Shown: piece after piece, positions 15,079 to 19,195 of the stretch | How positions within the stretch are numbered: the first letter of the stretch is position 1 | How the letters are laid out: each line of letters opens with the position of its first letter | Assembly (NCBI GenBank): GCA_910589655.1 | Contig: CAJUTJ010000189.1 | Span: 1-19,195, forward strand | Length of the DNA: 19,195 nucleotides | Direction of reading: 5' to 3' | Source: an uncultured Acetatifactor sp. | GTDB taxonomy: Bacteria > Bacillota > Clostridia > Lachnospirales > Lachnospiraceae | Translations under genes and position numbers: made by a program | The notes under the pieces: generated by a model | The model's database searches: none | What the model saw: the letters and a program-made list of their open reading frames with translations, nothing else | What the model was told of the DNA's origin: nothing

Positions 15079-16389
15079 TCATTTCAGTTTGTATTTCTTA
15101 TTTACACCTCTACCAATGATGTCAATCAGTTCATTTTCGTGCATCTGTCTGGCAAGCAGATAAGCTCTCGTCTTCTTGATGTTCAGCAGTTCCTGCAGAT
15201 CTTCGTCGGTCATTTCGCCATACTCTGCCAGATAATCCATCACGGTTTTCATCTGGGGGGTGATGATTGCGGTGGATTTGCCAGTTGTTGCCGGTGCGTC
15301 ATCGCTTGCAGCACTGGCAGCATTCATATTCGGCAGTACGATTTTGAAAGCATTGGTCGTTGCCTCGATAGTGGGCTGTACAGGGCAGTTTTCATACAGC
15401 TTGAAAATACGGCGAATACCAGTGCCATAGCTTTCGATCAGACGCAGGCGGTGGAACACTTCCGCCAGCTTTTTATTTCTCGGCTGGGAAACGCCAATAC
15501 GGATATCTTCGGTAGAAAGGCCGGGAAGAAGGCCGCCGAGAGAGATGAACTCCATCTTGCTGTCGTTGACATTGATAATGATGCTGCCGCTGAAGCCGTA
15601 GTCACGGTGCACAAGAGCATTGAGCAGGGCTTCACGGATGGCTTCTTCGGGATAATCTTTCTTATCTGTGCGGATAACTCCTTTAATCGTGGAAACGGTC
15701 TTATTACACAAAGCAAGATAGTTTACAGAATCCTCGAACTGTTTGAATACCGAGCCGCCGAATTCTTTGCTGTCCCGGAACTCCGTGCAAAATTCATCAT
15801 TGAACACGGCAATTTTAGTCGTGTGGTGGCATTGGTCAGAGAGCAGCAAGGCAAGGTTGGTGTAAATATCGTTCTGTGTGATCCCCAGCGCACGATATTT
15901 TTCAACAGAGAACTCAACTCCGTATCGTTGGAATGCAGTTTTAGCAGCATCAAAGGTTAATTCCTGTTCCACACAGCGTGAAGCCTCGAAATTGTCACCA
16001 TCTGATTCTTTAATCATTTTTCTAATTTGGTCAGGAGATGCCTGCACACTGGATGCACCCTGTCTAACATAAACACCAGTGGGCTTCATACCCTTGGATT
16101 TTAGATAATAGGGTTTATAGCTGCCTTCTCCTACTTCAATCTGAATGACCTTGTTGTCCTGGAGGATATATCGCACAAACATGGTAACATCCGGTGCGAT
16201 CGCATCACGGATACCGTTTGTGATACGGGTATAGGTTTCATCCACATCGTCAATTCCAGTTAAATTACCCTGATCGTCGATACCAATGTAAATCACGCCA
16301 CCGTCACTGTTCGCAAAGGCAATGACTTCCCGATAAAGGTCTTCGATCATCTGAGATTTATATTCGATGCGCTCACTTTCATATTGCAT
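15079..16389 (-). CDS. AlbA_2/Schlafen-type ATP-binding domain transcriptional regulator
   Basis: Member of the putative-regulator family (COG2865-like) with an N-terminal AlbA_2/Schlafen domain, about residues 5-130: ESERIEYK, FANSDGGVIYIGIDDQG and YVRQGASS are its hallmarks. A RecG-related HATPase_c_4-like segment follows, EEAIREALLNALVHRDYG (248-265) and ESYGTGIRRI (319-328). A winged helix occupies about 375-436 (MTDEDLQELLNIKKTRAYLL). Length is 436 aa from the ATG at 16389, chosen for GGAGG eight bases upstream; an earlier ATG at 16407 has none. It is first in the seven-gene minus-strand run and sits directly under the only strong promoter found for it. In defence islands such proteins accompany phage-response genes, but their ligand and target are mostly unknown. 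Its role here is inferred to be regulation. Confidence 0.88.
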   Translation of the reverse strand: MQYESERIEYKSQMIEDLYREVIAFANSDGGVIYIGIDDQGNLTGIDDVDETYTRITNGIRDAIAPDVTMFVRYILQDNKVIQIEVGEGSYKPYYLKSKGMKPTGVYVRQGASSVQASPDQIRKMIKESDGDNFEASRCVEQELTFDAAKTAFQRYGVEFSVEKYRALGITQNDIYTNLALLLSDQCHHTTKIAVFNDEFCTEFRDSKEFGGSVFKQFEDSVNYLALCNKTVSTIKGVIRTDKKDYPEEAIREALLNALVHRDYGFSGSIIINVNDSKMEFISLGGLLPGLSTEDIRIGVSQPRNKKLAEVFHRLRLIESYGTGIRRIFKLYENCPVQPTIEATTNAFKIVLPNMNAASAASDDAPATTGKSTAIITPQMKTVMDYLAEYGEMTDEDLQELLNIKKTRAYLLARQMHENELIDIIGRGVNKKYKLK

Positions 16390-16413
16390 ATTCGGCACCT
16401 CCAACATTTCTTG

Positions 16414-16446
16414 ATTATATTATACTCATATTTTCACTTTTTTCAA
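16414..16446 (-). promoter_or_regulatory. Promoter of the minus-strand operon
   Basis: Read on the minus strand, TTGAAA (16446-16441) is followed after 16 bases by TATAAT (16424-16419), with a second TATAAT immediately downstream (16419-16414). The spacing places transcription start near 16412, about 23 bases before the chosen ATG of the AlbA_2-type gene. This is the best sigma-A consensus match I see in the window. Confidence 0.75.
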
Positions 16447-16490
16447 TACCATAAAGTGAAAATTCACTTTATTCACTTATTCTGTGAAAA
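16431..16490. promoter_or_regulatory. Cluster of TTCAC/GTGAA palindromes, candidate operator
   Basis: ATAAAGTGAA (16451-16460) and TTCACTTTAT (16463-16472) form a near-perfect palindrome with a 2-base centre. TTCAC (16472-16476) and GTGAA (16484-16488) form a second, looser one. A single TTTTCACTTT lies at 16431-16440, inside the promoter spacer. The sites overlap or sit just upstream of the operon promoter. The XRE protein or the AlbA_2-type regulator is the likely ligand, by position. Confidence 0.6.
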
Positions 16491-16525
16491 TTGTACCTTG
16501 TCATTCACCTCGTTCTTTTTTTCGA

Positions 16526-16553
16526 TTGAGAAGAATGATTGAAATCATATAGA
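16526..16553 (+). promoter_or_regulatory. Candidate promoter with internal operator for the primase genes
   Basis: TTGAGA (16526-16531) and TATAGA (16548-16553) are 16 bases apart on the + strand. The spacer contains the palindrome ATGATT (16535-16540), GA, AATCAT (16543-16548), which a repressor could occupy. Transcription would start near 16560, directly before a terminator hairpin. Confidence 0.45.
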
Positions 16554-16560
16554 TCACTCA

Positions 16561-16607
16561 GTCCTCTTAGATCTTACATTTTTGCAAGATTGCAAGAGGG
16601 CTTTTTT
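16561..16607 (+). terminator. Rho-independent terminator or attenuator upstream of the primase genes
   Basis: GTCCTCTT (16561-16568) pairs with AAGAGGGC (16594-16601). Inside it GATCTT (16570-16575) pairs with AAGATT (16586-16591). Six T follow (16602-16607). No + strand gene lies upstream, so it probably ends a short leader RNA of about 45 nt from the adjacent promoter, or a transcript from further left. Confidence 0.75.
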
Positions 16608-16709
16608 GTTTTGTTGCAGTAGTGCTTGATTTTTTCAATCCAAGTCATTTTCCACGTATATTCAGGTGACAAAGAAATTTGTCAAAATAATTGGAAGGAG
16701 AAAAAATCT

Positions 16710-17330
16710 ATGACTATCTACGAAACCATCAAGGCGGCGATCAGCGTAAAGCAAGCCGCCGAACACTATGGGCTGAAGATCAACCGCAACGGTATGGCAT
16801 GCTGCCCATTCCACCATGACCGGCATCCGAGCCTGAAGCTGAATGATGATTATTTTTTCTGCTTCGGCTGCGGAGCCAAGGGGGATGTAATTGACTTTGT
16901 GGCAAGGTTGTTCAACCTGACGAGCTATGAATCAGCGCAGAAGCTGGCTGCGGACTTTGGGCTTGACCCGAAACCACCCACTGCCGCAGCCATGGTCAAA
17001 CCGAAACGTCCCTATATCCGTCAGTTCCGGGAGGACGAAATGATGTGCTTCCGGGTGCTGACCGACTATCTGCATCTACTGGAAGATTGGAAAATGCGGT
17101 ATGCTCCGAAAACACCGGACGATACGCTGGATGACCGCTTTGTGGAAGCCTGCCAGATGTTCGATCATATCGAATATCTGGCAGATATTTTGACAGTGGG
17201 TGGTCTGGAAGAACGTGTTGCCGTGGTGGACGAGCTGATGAAAGACGGTAAAATCACCTTTCTGAAAGACTACACCGCACGAAAGAAAAAGGAGGTGGCG
17301 CACCATGGCGAAGAACCGGAAAACGCCTGA
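16710..17330 (+). CDS. CHC2 zinc-finger primase-like protein
   Basis: DNA primase zinc-binding module, involved in starting replication of the element. From the ATG at 16710 (AAGGAG about ten bases upstream; the longer frame from 16626 has no such signal) the protein is 206 aa. The CHC2 domain has CCPFHHDRHPSLK (31-43) and FFCFGCGAKGDVIDFV (49-64), giving zinc ligands C32, H35, C51 and C54 as in DnaG. The remaining 140 residues are helical and carry no TOPRIM catalytic domain, so it is not a complete primase. Its 3' end overlaps the next gene by 26 bases, and that gene encodes the ATPase partner. This two-gene pair is typical of clostridial integrative and mobilizable elements. It is divergent from the defence operon. 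Confidence 0.88.
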   Translation: MTIYETIKAAISVKQAAEHYGLKINRNGMACCPFHHDRHPSLKLNDDYFFCFGCGAKGDVIDFVARLFNLTSYESAQKLAADFGLDPKPPTAAAMVKPKRPYIRQFREDEMMCFRVLTDYLHLLEDWKMRYAPKTPDDTLDDRFVEACQMFDHIEYLADILTVGGLEERVAVVDELMKDGKITFLKDYTARKKKEVAHHGEEPENA

Positions 17331-18678
17331 TATGAATTTGCCTGTCTGGTTTGACGGGCAGAACATCAACGAAGCTCTGTTTTGTGAAGAATTCCTGCAA
17401 GAGCGCAGAATCATCTTCACAAACAGGGCTTTCTTTACGCCCAATGGACGGGTAACAGATGATATTGTCCTGCGGGGCGAGGTTTACGAAAAGCTGAAAA
17501 ACTACACCATCAGCAGCGTACCGCAGAAGATCAAAAACATCATGGAATTGCTGAAACTGGAAGCAATGGTTGATGATTTTCCTCCGCAGCCTGACCGCAT
17601 CCATGTTGCCAACGGAACGCTCATGCTGGATGGGAGATTTATTGAGGGAAAAAAGGAAATCGTACAGAGCCGCTTGCCTGTTTCCTACAATCCAAACGCT
17701 GCTGCACCTGCTCTGTGGCTGAACTTTCTGGATGGTTTGCTCTATGAAGAAGATATTCCTACCTTGCAAGAGTTTATCGGCTATTGCCTGATTCCCTCCA
17801 ATAAGGGACAGCGCATGATGGTGATTAAGGGTAACGGCGGCGAGGGCAAATCTCAAATCGGTGCGGTGCTGTCCGCTATATTCGGCACAAATATGAAAGA
17901 TGGCAGCATCGGCAAAATTTCCGAAAACCGCTTCGCCCGTGCCGATCTGGAACACATCCTGCTGTGCGTGGATGATGATATGCGGATGGAAGCCCTGCGC
18001 CAGACCAACTATGTAAAATCCATCGTGACTGCACAGGGCAAGATGGACTTGGAACGCAAGGGCAGGCAGAGTTATCAGGGATGGATGTTTGCCCGATTGC
18101 TGGCATTCAGCAACGGCGATCTGCAAGCCCTGTATGACCGCAGCGATGGATTTTACCGCAGACAGCTTGTGCTGACTACCAAGGAAAAGCCCATGGACAG
18201 AGCCGACGATCCCGACCTTGCGGAGAAGATGAAAGCCGAAGCCGAGGGGATTTTCCTCTGGGCATTTGAAGGCTTACAGCGGCTTGTTGCCAATAATTTT
18301 AAGTTTTCGGAGAGTGACCGCATCTGTGAAAACCGGGAAGCGGTCAAGCGTGACAATAACAACATTTTTGACTTCATGGATTCCGAGGGATACATCCGGC
18401 GCAAGGCGGATGCGTCCATTAGTTCCAAGGATTTTTATGCGATCTATCGCCTGTGGTGTGAGGAAAACTCCCTTGCCCCTCTGAAATCCCGCAGTTTCAG
18501 CGATGCCATGGTTGCCAATGCGAAGAAATTTAATTTGGAGCATTGCAACAACATCACCAACTCTGCCGGACGACGGGTATGGGGATTCATGGGTGTGGAA
18601 GCTGTGACACGACCTAATATAAATGGGTTTTACGACGTTTCGCCATGTACGTACGTACCGGAGGAATGGCAGGACTAA
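17305..18678 (+). CDS. P4/D5-family primase-helicase (superfamily 3 ATPase)
   Basis: Replicative helicase-type ATPase of phage and plasmid primases. Length is 457 aa. The D5_N-like region (about 20-160) is followed by the SF3 helicase, with Walker A IKGNGGEGKSQ (174-184), Walker B ILLCVDDDM (218-226), motif C RLLAFSNGD (264-272) and an arginine-finger region DGFYRRQLVL (281-290). A C-terminal winged-helix-like part (about 360-455) ends the protein. AAGGAGGTG nine bases upstream fixes the ATG at 17305 inside the preceding primase gene, indicating translational coupling. The usual N-terminal primase domain of P4 alpha proteins is absent here and its zinc finger is on the separate upstream protein, so the two together probably make a split primase-helicase. 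Non-coding DNA with repeats follows. Confidence 0.9.
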   Translation: MAKNRKTPDMNLPVWFDGQNINEALFCEEFLQERRIIFTNRAFFTPNGRVTDDIVLRGEVYEKLKNYTISSVPQKIKNIMELLKLEAMVDDFPPQPDRIHVANGTLMLDGRFIEGKKEIVQSRLPVSYNPNAAAPALWLNFLDGLLYEEDIPTLQEFIGYCLIPSNKGQRMMVIKGNGGEGKSQIGAVLSAIFGTNMKDGSIGKISENRFARADLEHILLCVDDDMRMEALRQTNYVKSIVTAQGKMDLERKGRQSYQGWMFARLLAFSNGDLQALYDRSDGFYRRQLVLTTKEKPMDRADDPDLAEKMKAEAEGIFLWAFEGLQRLVANNFKFSESDRICENREAVKRDNNNIFDFMDSEGYIRRKADASISSKDFYAIYRLWCEENSLAPLKSRSFSDAMVANAKKFNLEHCNNITNSAGRRVWGFMGVEAVTRPNINGFYDVSPCTYVPEEWQD

Positions 18679-18709
18679 TTCTCGCTGTTCCTTTTGGTAC
18701 GTATGTACA
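18646..18709. repeat. Inverted repeat spanning the end of the primase-helicase gene
   Basis: TGTACGTACGTACC (18646-18659), within the last codons of the gene, pairs with GGTACGTATGTACA (18696-18709) at 13 of 14 positions; the remaining position is a G-T pair. The loop is 36 bases and contains the stop codon. The left arm itself contains the perfect palindrome GTACGTACGTAC. Confidence 0.7.
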
Positions 18710-19195
18710 CAGCATTTTACCCGTTGTTCTCTATTTATGGAAACAGTCAGCGGTCAGAACTGACCTGTTGTCGGGCATTGAAAATCAATGGTAATGGAAA
18801 CAGCAAAGTTTTTGGCCGCAAGACGAAACTATTTCACTAAATCGTGCTTCTCCAAACCATGCACCCGGTTCGCGGAACAGTAGGTGTTTTCACTGTTCAA
18901 AACTAAACCGCACGGAACAGCAAAGTGGGATATATGCCTATATGGACAGAGTATCGCACCCACAAAATGAAAGCGATTTAGGAGAAAGCAGATTTTTCAC
19001 TGTTCGGTGCATCTGCTCCGCTTTGGGGAGTAGCTATTGCACCAAACTACAAATTAATAGGCTCTCGGAATCTTGAGCCTGCCGACCAAGGTTCAGCGGT
19101 CGGCTGAACTTTGAAAAATAAATATTATCCGGAATGGAACAGATGTAATAAATTTTGAGAAAAAAGGGCGCGGTTAGTAGACCCTGCTACGGACA
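18679..19195. other. Non-coding region with iteron-like repeats; candidate replication or transfer origin
   Basis: About 517 bases without a gene. GGAACAG or GGAAACAG occurs on the + strand at 18739-18746, 18796-18803, 18874-18880, 18914-18920 and 19136-19142. Its complement CTGTTC(C) occurs at 18685-18691, 18893-18898 and 19000-19005. Longer repeats are GGAA(A)CAGCAAAG at 18796 and 18914, and TTTTCACTGTTC at 18887 and 18994. GGTCAG-AA-CTGACC forms a short palindrome near 18752-18765. Several hairpins lie at the right end. Position directly after the primase-helicase gene fits an origin of replication (iterons) or oriT; there is no direct proof. Confidence 0.55.
19059..19109. repeat. Hairpin followed by two overlapping, mutually exclusive hairpins
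   Basis: AGGCTC (19059-19064) pairs with GAGCCT (19075-19080). Immediately after, GCCGACC (19081-19087) pairs with GGTCGGC (19098-19104), while GTTCAGC (19091-19097) pairs with GCTGAAC (19103-19109). The last two share bases and cannot form together. An A+T-rich stretch (19110-19128) follows. Such structures are usual at nick sites and at regulated leaders. Confidence 0.65.

Noticed and set aside
15037..15960. A 307-codon + strand open frame opposite the AlbA_2-type gene
   Set aside because: The minus-strand protein has clear domain motifs throughout. This frame has no recognisable domain or start signal and is a shadow of the real coding sequence.
17254..18126. A 290-codon minus-strand open frame opposite the primase-helicase gene
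   Set aside because: It covers the Walker A and B motifs of the real gene in antisense and has no ribosome binding site or domain of its own.
18679..19195. CRISPR array or attachment site in the repeat-rich right-hand region
   Set aside because: Repeat spacing is irregular and both orientations occur, unlike a CRISPR. No tRNA or integrase is visible to support an attachment site.

Overview
The window looks like chromosomal DNA from an anaerobic Firmicute of the class Clostridia, most likely a Lachnospiraceae-type gut bacterium, interrupted by a mobile element. The evidence is Gram-positive style ribosome binding sites (AGGAGG), clostridial-type PcrA and RlmD proteins, and element genes (DUF6061, CHC2 primase, P4/D5-type primase) of a kind common in integrative elements of that group. 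The species assignment is inference.

Layout. 1-509 holds a long imperfect palindrome (3-114) and no convincing gene. 510-6510 is core chromosome on the + strand: a membrane-anchored Tim44-like protein with a zinc ribbon, the PcrA helicase, a small membrane protein with an acidic tail, a structured intergenic stretch (4218-4386), and the 23S rRNA methyltransferase RlmD. RlmD carries a 21-bp tandem repeat inside the gene and a C-terminal extension that I suspect was supplied by the end of an integrated element. 6535-6780 is a DUF6061 gene. A strong hairpin terminator at 6794-6832 separates it from the convergent minus-strand genes.

From 16389 down to 6843 seven minus-strand genes lie in a row with gaps of at most about 35 nt and several overlaps. 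In transcription order they are an AlbA_2/Schlafen-type regulator, an XRE repressor, a sigma-70 family factor, a BcgI-like fused nuclease-methylase, its two-domain specificity subunit, an OLD-family ATPase-TOPRIM nuclease (GajA-like) and a UvrD-like helicase (GajB-like). This reads as a defence operon: a Type IIB-like restriction-modification system and a Gabija-like system behind a three-gene regulatory module. One good promoter with palindromic TTCAC/GTGAA sites precedes the whole run.

On the other side of that control region, the + strand carries a promoter-operator-terminator leader, a CHC2 zinc-finger primase-like protein and a P4/D5-type primase-helicase. These are followed by about 500 bp of non-coding DNA dense in GGAA(A)CAG repeats and hairpins, which looks like a replication or transfer origin. 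Together 6.2-19.2 kb is best read as one end of an integrative or mobilizable element inserted at the 3' end of rlmD, with its integrase, relaxase and transfer genes presumably beyond the right edge. The defence genes would be its cargo.
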